Positions 1 through 12,472 of a stretch of DNA of 64,000 nt are shown in pieces. Under the pieces are notes generated by a model. That model did not search any database and was not told the DNA's origin. It saw only the letters and a list, made by a program, of their open reading frames with translations. This DNA is from Petaurus breviceps papuanus (taxonomy: Eukaryota; Chordata; Mammalia; Diprotodontia; Petauridae). The stretch covers positions 5,414,366 through 5,478,365 of the forward strand of contig JAMXIF010001118.1 in NCBI GenBank assembly GCA_028583685.1, given 5' to 3'. Position numbers and translations under genes: made by a program. Numbering within the stretch: the stretch's first letter is position 1; the number at the start of each line of letters is the position of its first letter.

Positions 1-50
<50 letters not shown>
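1..50. repeat. (CT)n microsatellite
   Basis: Uninterrupted CT dinucleotide run at the window edge; it probably continues upstream. Confidence 0.95.
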
Positions 51-54
<4 letters not shown>

Positions 55-950
55 CCAAGATGCTGCTTCCAAAAAGTTCTTCTGCCTCTCTCTTTTCTTC
101 TGTCTCTCTAAATTTTTTGTCACCAGCTCCTCCCAGTTCAGCCCTCTCTTTTCATGTCAACAAGTCCATCCCACAAGTGGGACTCACAAGCTCTGGGTTT
201 TAACACAATCAATTTGAAAACCAAGCCAATACAGTGGGATCTTTATATTCCATTACTATTACATTCAGTCACCCCCAATGTCTGCTGCTAGATTTCTGGG
301 GTATAACTGTTCTCTACTCTCACCCCAGTGAAAAAGACCTTTCCTGTCAACCTCACAAATTGCTTTCGCCTGGAAAATTGTTGCACTCAATTCTTTTGTT
401 CATTCTGCTCATACAGAATTCATTTTGAGGTATATTTTAAAATCGTTTGTAGGGTAGTTTGGTAAAGTTCTGGTGAATCCCCACCTTTACTCTATCATCT
501 TGTCTTTGCTTTCCTCCCCCCTGTTCCCAAGTTTGGTTCTGATGCTGTTTTTGAAGTCATATCTTCCTGACTCTAGGCCCAGAGCTCTTTACCCTGCATG
601 AGCTAGATGCTTTATAACTCTAAATAAAAATAAATATGAAGCTTTATTAAAATTTACTGAATTATATTATTGTTCAATTAACTGGAAAGTGTAAATAGTG
701 GGCAAAGTAGAATAGAGTTTTATGGATGAAGGGTATAACTTCAAGGTGTTATTTATATGTAAGGCCAAGCTCAAGCAGTTTTCCAGAAGACTGCTGCTGT
801 GAATAACTTTAACGTTCTGATCACATAGCATAGTGAACTCTCTATTCAGCAGTAAACTAAAGCAAAACATTCATAGAAACCAAAGTACAGCAGACACAAT
901 AATATTACAACTTATCGCTAAAGTGGCCACATAGTTTTAAACAAAAGATA
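51..950. other. No gene; unclassified repeat-like DNA
   Basis: No supported gene. Around 160-215 lies a motif (GTCCATCCCAC..GTGGGACTCACAAG, then TTTTAACA) that recurs in altered form near 1783-1822, suggesting two copies of one unclassified repeat. The short open frames here have no recognisable family. Confidence 0.4.
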
Positions 951-1840
951 TCATTCAAGATACAAAGTACAAAGGTCTCCCATCCCTAGGTCACATTGTC
1001 TTTATCTCATCAATCAGAAAGTCTTCTTTCTTCTTCATTGGAGACTAACTTCCAATTATCCTTAACTCAAACATCCTTCAGTGGTACAAGGTACAAAGTA
1101 CAAAGTTCTGCTACCCCTAGGTCACAGTAAATGATGATCCTGTCAATCAGCACTAAATACTGAAGGAAAGGTCCTTTCATCTTGACTCAAGGCTGGCTCC
1201 CAAATTCCATGGTTGCTCTTCTATGGTCCCAGATCTTGCCTGAATTCACCCAGCTATTACCTGGATTCACAGATAAGCAGCTCTCAGTTCATTGTCCAGC
1301 TCCTCATCCAGTTCCCATTCCATACTGTAACTCACAGTGACCAGTCCACCTCAAGCCCTTTGAAGTCTCTGCTCCTGGGAAGAGAAAACTTAACCGAGAC
1401 AAAACAATATCTACACACATCAAGTTTAGCAGGATTACAAGGACATTCACACACATTGCCAGCAGTTTCATCTCAATTCACTTTTTGCCTATGAAATAAA
1501 CAGAAATCAAGAGATAGGGTATATCTTTCTGACAAGGTAACACAATTAATCATAGAGAATGCTTCTTTCTGACAAAGTAACACAATCAACAGATATAGTC
1601 CTTCTATCTGAGAAAGTAACACAAATCAACACAGACAGAATAGACAAACAGAGTGACAGACACCACGAGTGTTCTTCTCCTTGGTTCTTCTCTGTCCCAG
1701 CTTGTTCTCCTGGTTTCATATGGTTTTAAATCTTCCCAGTTCCACCTACCTCTTATATCTTTCTGTTCTGGTCTTTGGCAAGTCCCTCCCACTGTGGACT
1801 TCACAAGTTCTGTTTTTTAACAAAGACTTGATATAATCAC
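951..1840. repeat. Unclassified composite repeat with internal duplications
   Basis: Two similar segments start near 960 and 1090 (both ACAAAGTACAAAG followed by CCCTAGGTCACA). Three diverged tandem units around 1527-1640 share the core CTGACAAAGTAACACAA. Internal duplications of this kind occur in LTR and ERV-derived DNA, but I see no protein motif or ends that fix a class. Confidence 0.4.
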
Positions 1841-3590
1841 AGCAAGGCTTAAAGATACTTGAATTGAAATAAGGTCCTAAATACTTGAATAACTGAAACA
1901 AGGAGTTAAGTATTTCTTTGCTTTCCATTATATTATGTCTTGATTTAAGGAAAATTAAAGTGATGGTAAAGACTAGGATATAACCACACTGGCTAGAAGA
2001 GGTGATAAAGTGGATATGCATATGAAAGATTCTGAATGTTTAAAGAAAGTAAGAAGAATTTCCTGACCAAAGAATAGTTAAAGATTCCAGTTTTATGTTT
2101 ATAACTTAATTTATACAAAAACCACAAAAATGCCAAACTATCACAAATGACTATGAATATTTCATTTTTTTTGTCATTCCATTATCTCTTCAGTATTTAT
2201 ATGCTACCTCAACACTTATTGCTAATCCTTCCACTATACCAGCTCAGTCTCTGGAGAGAAGAAAGGAATCACATTCATAGTTTAGCTCAGTTCCTGTAGA
2301 ATCAAAGTCCAAATTCCAATTCCAAAACCCCTCTTAGTTAAGAGTCCCAGGTAATGTTTTCATTTGGCTTCCGACCAAGCTGACTAGCTGAAGCAACCTT
2401 CAGTCTTAGCTCCAAGTTCACCATGACTCAAACTCCCACTTCAGGTTCTTAAAACTGAGTAGGACAAAGGACATAGGACAGAAGCAAAAGTCCTCCCTCA
2501 GGCCTACCTCTCAGATCTAGGGTAAAAGTGATAAGAGGAGGGTATCCCCATTCTTACTTCAGATCCTATGCCCCCACTGAGAATGAATTGCTGCCTTCAT
2601 GCTCTGCTCTAAATTGGACAAGGATCTAAGGAAGCAAGGTTGAGCCTGTCCCAGTCTTCCAGTTTCAAATATGCAGCCTACTCCTGCTGTTGTAATGGAA
2701 ATGACAGCGAGTGAGACCATTGATCATTTAAATTGAATTTATTTTTGGAGCATAATTAACCCGGGGGCTACCAGGGGTCATGTACCCCAATTAGGCAACT
2801 CTGAGCATATACATCTCAGAATTTATATAGACAAAAGCCAGAACATAAATGTCACCAAGGGGAGCAAGCAGAGAAAATACAGAAGCCACAGATAACTTTG
2901 CTTAATGATTGTTGTCTAGTGGTCAGTTTGTTGGTCAACTGAAAAGTTCCCAAATCTATTTTGAGAAATGAACAGAAGGGGGTGGGGCACTATGGGCTTC
3001 AGGTAGCAGGCTTGGGCAGGCTTACTTGGCAGGTTTGCTGCTTCGTTCAGTTTCGGGCAGGTTTCCTAGGTACTTCCCCTATGATGGGGAGAGATAAGGG
3101 ATGTTCACAAAATGGGGGGTTTCTACATTGCTATGTAGTCAAATGAAGGAAGCTGCTTCCAGTCACCTCTATTGTAGAAGAATGAAGAGAAGCAGGTTGT
3201 ATTTAGTGATCTAGGCATGCATAAAGCACGATGAAAATATTATACAAGATTCAAATATTATAAATAAGGAACAATACTCAGATGCTCACTTGTCCCACAA
3301 TGATTTCTATCTGAACTCCATTATAAAAAGAATGATAAATGTTGATGCTGATGATAAAAGATTTGGAAAACATCCTAGCAATATAAATGAAACAAAAGTT
3401 TCACTATCCTATAGCAACTGATGAGGTTGAACATCTCCTTGTCAAGAAGGTAGAAGTCGTCTGTTGAATGTTCTTGGACCATTAGATTAAAAGCATTAAA
3501 AATTAGAAAAAAAATACAAACACAGAGAGTGTTTTTTTCCAGATAGACCCTAAAAAGCCTTTCATTGGTGAAAAACCTTAAAAATTTAAA
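1841..3590. other. No gene; possible antisense LTR-derived DNA at 2690-3160
   Basis: No coding signal. From about 2690 (TGTAATGGAAATGACAG) the sequence runs through an A/T-rich stretch and a G-rich part, faintly like an LTR read backwards, but no TSD or paired ends could be fixed. 3596-3618 resembles the head of a SINE (GGGACAGCTAGGTGG) without the rest. Confidence 0.25.
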
Positions 3591-3782
3591 ACCTTGGGAC
3601 AGCTAGGTGGCCAGGATGAGGTAGATATCCTCTTTATCATTCTCTCTGTTATGGGATTTATGCCAAATATGCTTCCATTGAGAACTTATATCCCAATGCT
3701 TTTATTCAATTATTTTTAAAATGGACATTTTATCTACCTGCACAATAATTTACAGAATCTGAAGTCTAAGGGAGTGAAGGGG

Positions 3783-4022
3783 AGTAAGCATTTATAAAGG
3801 ACCTACTATGTGCTGCACACATTTCTAAATACTTTTTTAATGTTATCTTATTTGATTCTCACAATAAGCCAGCAAGGAAGGTGTTATTATTTTATAGTTG
3901 TATTACCATTTTACAGTTAAAAAAAATTGGATCAAATAGCAGTTAAATGATTTGATGAGGATCACACAGTGTGTGAGGCAAAGACCTGGTGCTCTATTCA
4001 CTGAGTCACCTATCTGCCTCTA
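3783..4022 (-). mobile_element. MIR/THER-type SINE, nearly full length
   Basis: On this strand the sequence reads as the reverse of MIR: 'GGACCTACTATGTGCTG', 'TTGATTCTCACAATAAGCC', 'ATTTTACAGTT', 'GATCACACAGTGTG', ending in the tRNA-like head 'GCTCTATTCACTGAGTC'. Diverged, so an ancient mammalian insertion. Confidence 0.8.
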
Positions 4023-4099
4023 AATGTAAAGCATAGCCACTTGTCCTAGAACTTTTCTATCCAAAATCCATTGAAAAAAAATGAGATTGGAATGATGAT

Positions 4100-4255
4100 T
4101 ACAAAATAGTAATCACATTTATATTTGCTTTAAATGTTTACAAAATATTGTCTTTATCATCCTACACTAAGATGGAAAGTGCAAACATCATTTAGCTTCA
4201 TTTCCTAGTTAAGCAAACTGAGGTGAAGAGATTTGCCCAGTTACATATTCCTTAA
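4100..4255 (-). mobile_element. Degraded MIR fragment
   Basis: Contains 'TTTCCTAGTTAAGCAAACTG' and 'GAGATTTGCCCAGTTACAT', the MIR core region on the minus strand. Confidence 0.5.
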
Positions 4256-5518
4256 AATGGTTCACTGTGATCGCTTCACTTGTAAAAGTTAACTAAGATT
4301 TAGACTTTTGAACAAGTGAGATTTCTTCCAAATACAGCTTTAAAAGCTGAACGCATTACTCTTATGGAGCTAACACATATGAACTTCTAGGGTTACAAAA
4401 AAGAAATCAAATGACTTAGAGAATCTTCTAAGATAAGATTGAGAAGTTGCCTTATTCTTCATGCTGACCACTTGAAGCATCTATCATAATCACTTTTTCT
4501 TAATCTACCCAAGTGAAAGTACTTTTTCTTTTCTCCATCAAAGTTCATGAGAACAGATTTGAGCAGGCGGCCAAATCATTTTCTGTCATTAAACAAAAAA
4601 AGAGAAAATGTTACAACTTGGTCTAGAGCGATGTGGGTATTAAAATGTCATGCTATCTAAAAAAAAAAAGGATATTTCCAATCAATGTTTCATGAAGGTG
4701 TCATGAATTCATGTCAGAATTTTTCGTGATATTCAAGACTAATAGGCATTAGAATAGTAAGAAAATGTGTATATAAGAAAATAAATTATGATAAATGGTA
4801 AATATTTGCAAATTATTTATTATCAAAATGGTTAAACAATGTTTAGATTACTTCTGTTCTTTTATTCCTCTTTTTCTCATTTTTTTCTCTTTTTTATTTC
4901 TTTTACTAAGATATTGAGGAAAAAGGCAGCTGAAATTAGGCTCTGAGCTGCTCACTGATATAATTACATTCTATCTCTGTTATGACCTATCTGACATCGT
5001 ACTTCCTTAATGACAAGTATTCACAATCTTGGGCTCATTATCAATGTTAAGATCAAGACCCTCATGTGTTTGTAATAAAAGTTGAAATACTAAGCATGGA
5101 AGTGGTCAAAGCTAAATCAGGTTCACACCTAAAAAGGAGTCAATCTGATATTATAAATGTAATATATTATAAGAAATTTATTTCTGATGTTATGTGCATA
5201 TAATACCTACTTTACCCCAAAATCAATATTGCTGCTTTCCAAATGCTTATTAAACAAGATACTGTGAAGTAATCTATTAACAAATGTTCCCTTAAAAATA
5301 TAAAAACAATAGCAAAGGGCAGTGATGGGATTGTTTATAAGCAATAAGAAACACATTTAGGAAAGATGAGCAAACAGGAAAGGAGAATAAATAGAAAAAT
5401 GAATGTCTAAGTATTTTTATTTGAATCTCAGAGTTAGCTGATTCACATCTATAGTATTTCCTTCCATCTCTTCAAATAAATACATCTATATAAACCAAAA
5501 TGAATTTTCTCCATATAC
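4256..5518. other. No gene or repeat recognised
   Basis: AT-rich single-copy-looking DNA with short homopolymer runs. No open frame with a recognisable protein, and no SINE, L1 or LTR hallmark seen. Confidence 0.5.
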
Positions 5519-5655
5519 ATGCTAGCTGTGTGATGCTGATCAAAATACTTACCTCTGTCTGCCTCAATTTCATCACCTGCAAAATAGAAATAAGAAGAGC
5601 ACCTACATCCCAGGATTGTTGTGAGGATCAAATGAGTTAATATTTGTAAAGCAAC
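5519..5655 (+). mobile_element. MIR fragment
   Basis: 'GCTAGCTGTGTGATGCTGAT', 'GCCTCAATTTCATCACCTGC' and 'TTGTTGTGAGGATCAAATGA' match the central and 3' part of MIR in sense. Confidence 0.8.
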
Positions 5656-5881
5656 TGATTTGGAGTGTGGTGAATAGGAGAGGATCTGTTGATGTTCAGT
5701 TTTCTAAAAGAAAAGAACAAAGTAAGGTCATTATCTACTACTTCTGTGCATAATGTTGGATGAAAAACTGATATTTTCTCTAGAATAACATCTCTTCTCT
5801 GATATCTTGAGCTGAAAGTCAGTTTTGCTTTTCCATATTTCTTTTAACATGTTGTCTAAACTCCTTTGCTCTTATTATATA

Positions 5882-6422
5882 TGTAATTGGGAATGTAAAT
5901 TTTTAAGATCTTCCCTGCCCCTAGGCTAAAGTACACCTGGACCCTGGGGTGGGAGGCTTGTTTTTCAGTAGATACTTCTTGATTGGCCAGTGAGTCAATA
6001 AGGTTGTTACATTCTCTGAGCCAGGAGAAGGCTATATAAGCCCTGATGTGTAGCTTTGTTTTGGGGCTCACTTTGAGAAGTGTTCTGTGATTTGATCAGA
6101 TGAGACTCTGGGAGGCTGTTGGTTGTTGAGAGCCCCCCCCTCCTTCCCCCCCTCGGCTTTGAAAAACCCAGATGTTGATTTGGTATGGATGTAATGGTTG
6201 GACAGTTTAGAAAGCTGTCTACTTGATCTGTTTCTGTCTTGATAATTGTCTGTATACCCTGAAGTTTGGGGTGTTGACCTTTTTCCCCTGAACTAGGTAA
6301 ACAATATATTTTTGACTGATTAACGCTTGTTAACCCATTTTGAGTTACTTTCCTTTATCAAAGCAGATCCAAGAACCTGTGTTGGCAGCTACCCTGGGGA
6401 TGCTGGGATGCTTGCTGATACA
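5882..6422 (+). mobile_element. Solo LTR (family 1), fossil ERV
   Basis: About 541 bp, beginning TGTAATTGGG and ending GATACA. A TATA box (CTATATAAG) lies at 6032-6040. Flanks ATATA and ACATA make an imperfect 5-bp TSD. The same sequence recurs on the minus strand at 33661-34197 and 40747-41273 and truncated at 24854-25133. No internal retroviral genes flank it, so it is a solo LTR left by recombination. It contains a C-rich tract near 6133-6153. Confidence 0.8.
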
Positions 6423-6439
6423 ACATACTAATGTAAATC

Positions 6440-6550
6440 ATGCTTACCTCTTTGTGTGTCCCATTCTCTAGTAGACTAAGCTCCTTGAGGAGAGGCAATG
6501 CTTTTCTTTTCCATCTCTATGTCCCTGTTCCTGCTATGGAACACTACAAT
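6440..6550 (+). mobile_element. L2 3' end fragment
   Basis: 'TAGTAGACTAAGCTCCTTGA' followed by 'GGAGAGGCAATGC' and 'CATCTCTATGTCCCTG' matches the conserved L2 3' end in sense. Confidence 0.65.
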
Positions 6551-6604
6551 CTCTGAAGAATTGAAATTTAAGGTCACCAAAATGCATAATATAAGTTCAT
6601 GACA

Positions 6605-6720
6605 GGCCTGAGTAAGTTGTACATCAACCCAAAAGTCAACAAGCTTTTATTAAGTACTAAAAGTTCAAATACATCAAAAAGAAAAACCTGCTTTCAAAGA
6701 GCTTACACCCTAGTGGGGGA
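6605..6720 (-). mobile_element. L2 3' end fragment
   Basis: 'GTCAACAAGCTTTTATTAAG', then 'CAAAGAGCTTACACCCTAG' and 'TGGGGGA': the reverse of the L2 3' terminus. Confidence 0.65.
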
Positions 6721-7902
6721 AGGCTGTAATCTAGAAAGAATAGGGATGTGAGTATCATAGAGAAATTTGAGAGAGTCAGAATTATACCCTGCAAAGGAAC
6801 GAAGACATATCTATTCTGGTTGTTTATTTTTTTTTTCCATCAAAATGGAAGTTCTAGAAAGAAGCGGTTAATTTGAGAAAGAGTAATGGGCGGGGGCGGT
6901 ACTTCTAATGTAAGAGGTCCAAGTTGTCGTGAACTTTAAGGGTGATATAAAAAAGTCCAGGGAATCTTAAGTTCAACCTAGGGAGGAATGAAGGTAGCAA
7001 CATACTACCCAAGAAAATTATCATGGAAAAACTGTAAAAGAAGTCATTAAAATGTGCAAACCAAAAAAGAGTCATCATATGGCAAGAACAAGTAATAATA
7101 AATTAATGTTCTACCATTGTCAGAAGCACTCAGAAGTGTTCCAAGCACATTGAATAGACCATATGTAGAAAGTTTAGGGAAAGCCATGAACCATGGACAA
7201 GAGTCACAGAGAACACAGATATGAATCGGTTGTCATCTGCATCATTCAAATGAAATATGCAAAATGACAAGGTCATAGGATCCCTGGAGTATTAGAATAT
7301 CTCATGGCACAATGTCCTACATAGAAAAACTTTTTAAAAATTTTGTCAACTTGATCAAAATTGGCTTGACTTGATTCATCTCAAATTTAACTAAATCTGT
7401 GTTTTGAAGAAAAAAAATTTAATCAAATTTTATACCACCGGTACAGATCCTATACATTTTCATGGGGATGTAATGGAATTTTGTTAAAAGAACAGGGCTA
7501 GAGGGAACTGCTACAATCAGTAGAACAAAGTAGCATTGTCTTGCAAGTAAATCCTCCCCAACATTTTTTTTCCCCATATGCTTCATCCATTAACTAAATC
7601 AATCAAAAAGTTTTAATATTTGTGCCAGAGGATCCTTCCTAACACAAGGGACCTAAGTACAATGAGAGTGGACCTCTAATAGATCTGTCTCATCTGCCCA
7701 GATAATACAAACACATAGAAATATTAATTACAGGGATTTTTACCACAAGCCTATTATTAGCTCATTAATTTCCCTGACTAAACTTATTTTCTCCTACCCA
7801 AGTGGAATTTGGAAACATCAGCATATGATGCTCTTATTAGCTGCCTCTTACAAGTACTCAGGCTCTCTAGGCAACAAGGCAGGATAGACTTTATTTATAA
7901 AG

Positions 7903-7955
<53 letters not shown>

Positions 7956-8025
7956 AAACAAATAAACAACTCACACTGAGACCTAGGAATGTTTAAGAGC
8001 AACATATCAGTGCATCAGAAAAAAG
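6721..8025. other. No gene; AT-rich, unclassified
   Basis: No coding signal. Contains an (AT)n run at about 7908-7953 and otherwise unclassified AT-rich sequence. Confidence 0.5.
7908..7953. repeat. (AT)n microsatellite
   Basis: About 23 uninterrupted AT units. Confidence 0.95.
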
Positions 8026-8030
8026 GAAAG

Positions 8031-8172
8031 AGGGGTGGCCAGGTAGTATAATGAGTAAGAGCACTGGCTCAAGTGTTGGGATGACCTGGGGATCGAATCC
8101 GAGCTCAGACACTTATTACCCACCCTTCTGGCTGTGTAACCTTGAGCAAGTTACTTAGCCCCAATTGCTTAG
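8031..8172 (+). mobile_element. Young marsupial SINE (family B), first unit of a dimer
   Basis: tRNA-derived SINE: head GGGTGGCCAGGTAGTATAATG, A-box-like region, B box 'GGGGATCGAATCC', then 'CTTGAGCAAGTTACTTAG'. It lacks its own A tail: 'CCAATTGCTTA' runs directly into the next head at 8172. Confidence 0.85.
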
Positions 8173-8343
8173 GGGCGGCCAGGTGGCTCAGTGAGTAAGA
8201 ACACCGGCTCAGTGTCGGGATGACCTGGGGATCAAATCCGGGCTCAGATACTTAGCACCACACCCAGAAATAACTCGCCATGTAAACTTGAGCAAGTTAC
8301 TTAACCCCAATTGCTTAAAAAAAAAAGAAAAAGAAAGAAAGAA
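8173..8343 (+). mobile_element. Young marsupial SINE (family B), second unit of a dimer
   Basis: Starts GGGGCGGCCAGGTGGCTCAG and ends 'AACCCCAATTGCTTA' followed by an A-rich tail that has become (GAAA)n. It directly follows the first unit in the same orientation, so the pair forms a head-to-tail dimer. Confidence 0.85.
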
Positions 8344-8676
8344 ATAACCATTAGAGAGTAGCAGCAAGATTTGTAAAGGGGATCTTAGATGTTAGTCACA
8401 ATGGGTTAATGAGTCAGAATTTGGTGAATTCATAATCACCCTGTCAGGAGAGTTCTAGATCCTGATGTTCCCAGATTACACCAACATGAAAGAGAAAGAT
8501 CCAAATTGCTGATACCCACTGCCTCTCAAGTATATCAAAACCCTTTGTGTCACGGCAATCTGGTTCATTTTATCTCCAATCAGAAGACAGTTGGAAATAT
8601 AACCAGATGACGTTTTATCAAAGAAGATAATCAGCTTCCTTGTGAATACCCTGGTTTAATAGTCATCAGATGTAGA

Positions 8677-8865
8677 ACAAGTTTTACTTCTTTTTTTTTT
8701 TTTAAGCAATCAGGGTTAAGTAACTTGCTCAAGGTTACACGGCCAGGTGTTTCTGGGTGGGTGCTAAGTGTCTGAGCCCGGGATTCGATCTCCAGGTCTT
8801 CTCAACACTGGAGCCAGTGCTCTTACTTGCTGTGCTACCTGGCCGCCCCTACAAGTTTTACTTCT
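8677..8865 (-). mobile_element. Young family B SINE with exact 15-bp TSD
   Basis: Element at 8692-8850 on the minus strand with a T-run at its low end (poly-A). Flanked by exact repeats ACAAGTTTTACTTCT at 8677-8691 and 8851-8865. B box 'GGGATTCGATCTCC' is visible in reverse. The perfect TSD and long tail indicate a fairly recent L1-driven insertion. Confidence 0.92.
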
Positions 8866-9955
8866 GCAGTAATGGAAGGAGAGAATCCTCATGCTCAAAA
8901 CTATAATGAGTCAAGACATACCTCTTTCCAGTGGGCCTTTATCTTCCCCCAGGGGACTATAATTTTTATGACTGCAGTGGTTTAAGTTTCAGCCTTAGGT
9001 ATTTTTTGAGAATGAAAATATGCCTTCCTCCCAACTCTTCTTTTTGAGTGGGTCATTGCCTCCAACAGCTACAATTTATGTGACTTATAGCATTATTCTG
9101 TTTGGAACCTACCCTTCCTGAAGCAAATAATAGAAGGTTCACTACTGCACTTATTGCTCCATGCTTCACCGTATTGTCTTCTACCTCTTCCTGATCAATG
9201 CTTCCTCATTCACGTGGTGCTTTTGCTTGTATTCGGTATACTCTGGTTCCCTGTCTCCTTGCTTTCATGTCAGGCTCTCCTTGGCTGCTACTCTAACACT
9301 CTGTCACCCATTTTCAGTAGACCTCCTCATCCTCTATAAAGCCTTTCCCACCTAGATCCACCTGCTAAACCCTCCCTGTGGTGGCAGGCTTCTCTGTTTT
9401 CACTCTACCTCTTGGACTTTCAACCACTGTGGCTGTCCATCCATCACTAGCATTGATTTGTATAGATTAGATAAGTGAGTTATTAAAGAAAGGACATACA
9501 ATTCAGTACAATCAAAATAATTTAATCTGGGTTAATTAAAGAGATATATGATCCTCAATAAAGAATTCATCATGAGTCAAAGAAAATTGAAGTTAAGGAA
9601 GGGAGAAAATCTTCAGGCAATATTTATTGTGGAAAATAAAAAGGTCATGGGAACACAGGTGCCAGACTCACTGAAAAGAGAAACAAATTAGTGGTGTGGA
9701 ATACTTCAGTCATCCCCTATTTCTTCAGATAAAAAAGGCAGAATACAAAACAAGGCAGAAATTGGCATTCAAGTCATTAACATGTGGATGCAATATGAAG
9801 AGATGGATTTGGGGCAGGGGCATGTTCACTAAAATGACTTTGGTGGTGAAATATTAACAAGGTGTAGAGGAGAGTAGAAAACCCTGAAAGCCAAGAGCTG
9901 AAGAGTAAGGGGTAAGTGGAACAAAATATGGATAAAAACATCCCACATTGAGACA
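8866..9955. other. No gene; possible LINE remnant
   Basis: A pyrimidine-rich stretch (9100-9440) faintly recalls the L2 3' UTR but I could not align it with confidence. No open frame resembles a protein family. Confidence 0.35.
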
Positions 9956-9959
9956 GCAT

Positions 9960-10115
9960 TTTCAACTTTGTAAAATGCTTTGGATACATTATCTCCTTGA
10001 ATCTCTGGACAGCAATGTGACATAAGTATTATTGGTGTAATTATCTCCAGTTTTCAAAGGAGAAAAGTGGAGAAGTTAAGTAAATTGGCAGTGGTATCAT
10101 AGCCAGGAAATGTTA
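9960..10115 (-). mobile_element. Degraded MIR
   Basis: 'ATTATCTCCAGTTTTCAAAG' followed by 'GGAGAAGTTAAGTAAATTGG' matches the reverse MIR core. Confidence 0.5.
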
Positions 10116-10439
10116 GAGGCCTGGAAATGTGTCAGTTTCACAGCATAGCTGTGGATGTCCTATTCCTCTGTTCCCTTCTGAAACATGATGATGAGGACAG
10201 TGTGATATTTGATATTTTTTCTGATAATAAAAAATTATTTCTAAAAACAAAGTAGAGAACATGTCAAGTGAAGAAAATGACCATCTACTTTTCCTCCTAA
10301 ATATCTGATAAAAATTTAAATAAATGTATTGATTAAGCATCCATCAAAGGTAAGGTAAATGCAATCCTCAGAATCCTAGTCGTAATAAGTTCTTGTTATT
10401 ATATCAGACATTGCGATTTGAAAATTCACAGGTGGTCCT

Positions 10440-10565
10440 CTTTTAAGTAAAACTCACAATCACTCTATTAAAGAGTCAAGGCAGCTATTATTGTTTCTGT
10501 TTTAAAACAGAGAAAATTGTGTGTCTAAGAGGTTAAGCCAATTGTTTAATGTCATATGGACAGTG
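10440..10565 (-). mobile_element. Degraded MIR
   Basis: Reverse MIR core: 'AACTCACAATCACTCTATTA', 'AAACAGAGAAAATTG', 'AGAGGTTAAGCC'. Confidence 0.45.
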
Positions 10566-11497
10566 TCCTACATTGAGTAGGTTCTGGTTATTCATGAGAG
10601 TTGTTGTTGTTGTCATTGTTATTTTATGCACAGCAACTCATGAAATCTGTTAAGTGTCAGAATGAATGTGACATGGGAAAAGTTCTCAATGAATGTGATC
10701 CCCGATCCTTGAAGCACTGAAACAAGAAAACCCCAAATTGATGAACTCACAATTTACGATAATTTGGAGTGACCTGACCTACATAGACAAAATAATTCCT
10801 GACTGGATATTCATTTGTTGAGAAAGTAGAAGGAGAAAGATTAAAATAGGATTACTGAGTCAAGAGGAATTCTATGAGATATGAGATCCAACCCACTCAC
10901 TTTTCATGTAAATGGAGAGAGGAAATGACTTTCTCATGGACACAAAATTAATTACAAAACCAACATTACAAAATCACAACATCTCCTTATTGAAATTTAC
11001 TTCAGAGATCACATAGTTCAACCTTCACTGACCAAAAATGCCCTCTACATCATTACTGACAAGTGATTCTACTTCCTTAGAAACAAAATTCACAGGAATG
11101 GAAAACCTAGTACTTGTAGTACCATCCTGTCCTCTTTGGCATAACTCTCATGGTTAGGAAATTTTTCTTTACATGGGACTAAAATATTTTCTGCAACTTC
11201 ATTGTTTCCCCATGAGGACAACTCTAATCCTTTTTTTTCCCATAAGGCAGCCCTTCAAATGTGCAAAAATAGTTCATGTTTTCTGTAAGTCTCCTGATTC
11301 CTGTTTTGTGCTAATCAATAGGTTTTTAACCCTCCTACCTTCCACTTAATGGGAAATCCAAGGAGGAAGTAAATAACAGCTATTCTTCATTTTGCCTTAG
11401 GAAGACTTAAGTTTAAATTATTTAAAGAGTTGGAATGAACTGAGGAAAGGAAACTTTTTTGTGTTGTGAAATTATTCATACAAAAAGTCTAATGATA
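10566..11497. other. No gene recognised
   Basis: Unclassified AT-rich DNA. Around 10990-11035 a weak match to an old repeat ('CTTCAGAGATCACATAGTTC') is possible. Confidence 0.4.
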
Positions 11498-11700
11498 CTA
11501 ATAGCTAGCAGTTATATAAAATTTGAGGCACTTTTTTTTGATCCTCACAACAACTCTCTAAGACAAGTACTCTTATTATCCCCATTTTACCAATGAGAAA
11601 ACTGGAGGGGAGAAGTTCAGTGACTTGCCCAAGGTCATATAGCTAGCAAGTATCTGAAGTTTCATCCACTGTTACCTCACTGCCTAGTCCACTGAAAAAT
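11498..11700 (-). mobile_element. MIR
   Basis: Clear reverse MIR: 'GATCCTCACAACAACTCTCT', 'TTATCCCCATTTTACCAATG', 'GACTTGCCCAAGGTCATATA'. Confidence 0.8.
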
Positions 11701-12462
11701 CTTGAAGTTCTTAGAGTAAGAATAAGGAAAAATGGGCTAAATCTCTGCAAACTTTTATTTTCCAATTGAATTCACAGTACCATTTAATAGATAATCAAGA
11801 GTCTTCCTGACTGAAGGGAGGAAAAAGTGCCTAAAAAGAGATTATACTGAAGAAAAAGAGATTAATAAATTTATTTAGACATACACACATATGCAAATCA
11901 ATTGAATGTTCTTTAAAACTCTTTAGGGGTAGCTAACCTGTTAAAAATTAACAGAGTTAAGAAATCAATCAACAAGCATCAAATATGAAAAATAGAGCAA
12001 TTGGAAGCATCAGACAATTTTTTTCATGAATTTTCCTTCTCTTACTTTGCATATGACAATATTTTTATTTGTTAGGAACTTTTTGGTCCACAATTGAGAA
12101 GAAAATTGTTTTAAAAAATTGTGAGTTCCCATCATACTAAATAGAAATGGTAGTTTATTCTATAGCATCAATTAAAAATTAATTTTGTTATTTCTTAAAA
12201 TTAATTCATTTTATTAAATTTGGGGTTTGTGGAGTTGACACCTCTTCCTTTTATTTAAAGTTATTTTTTTTAGAGAAAAGTTTGTATCTGCTAAGAAAGT
12301 CAAATCTCAAGAATATTTTGATATAAATAGTATGTTTTGATATCTTTAATTTTTGGAGTCACTAAAAGTCTGACCACAATTTCTTTCCATTTAGCAGATC
12401 CTAGGACAGATAATTGACTGGTACCAGCATGCTTCCTCAAGTTAATAACTTGAGGATTAAAA
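11701..12462. other. No gene recognised
   Basis: AT-rich unclassified DNA between a MIR and a SINE cluster; no coding signal. Confidence 0.45.
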
Positions 12463-12472
12463 ACACATTGGC

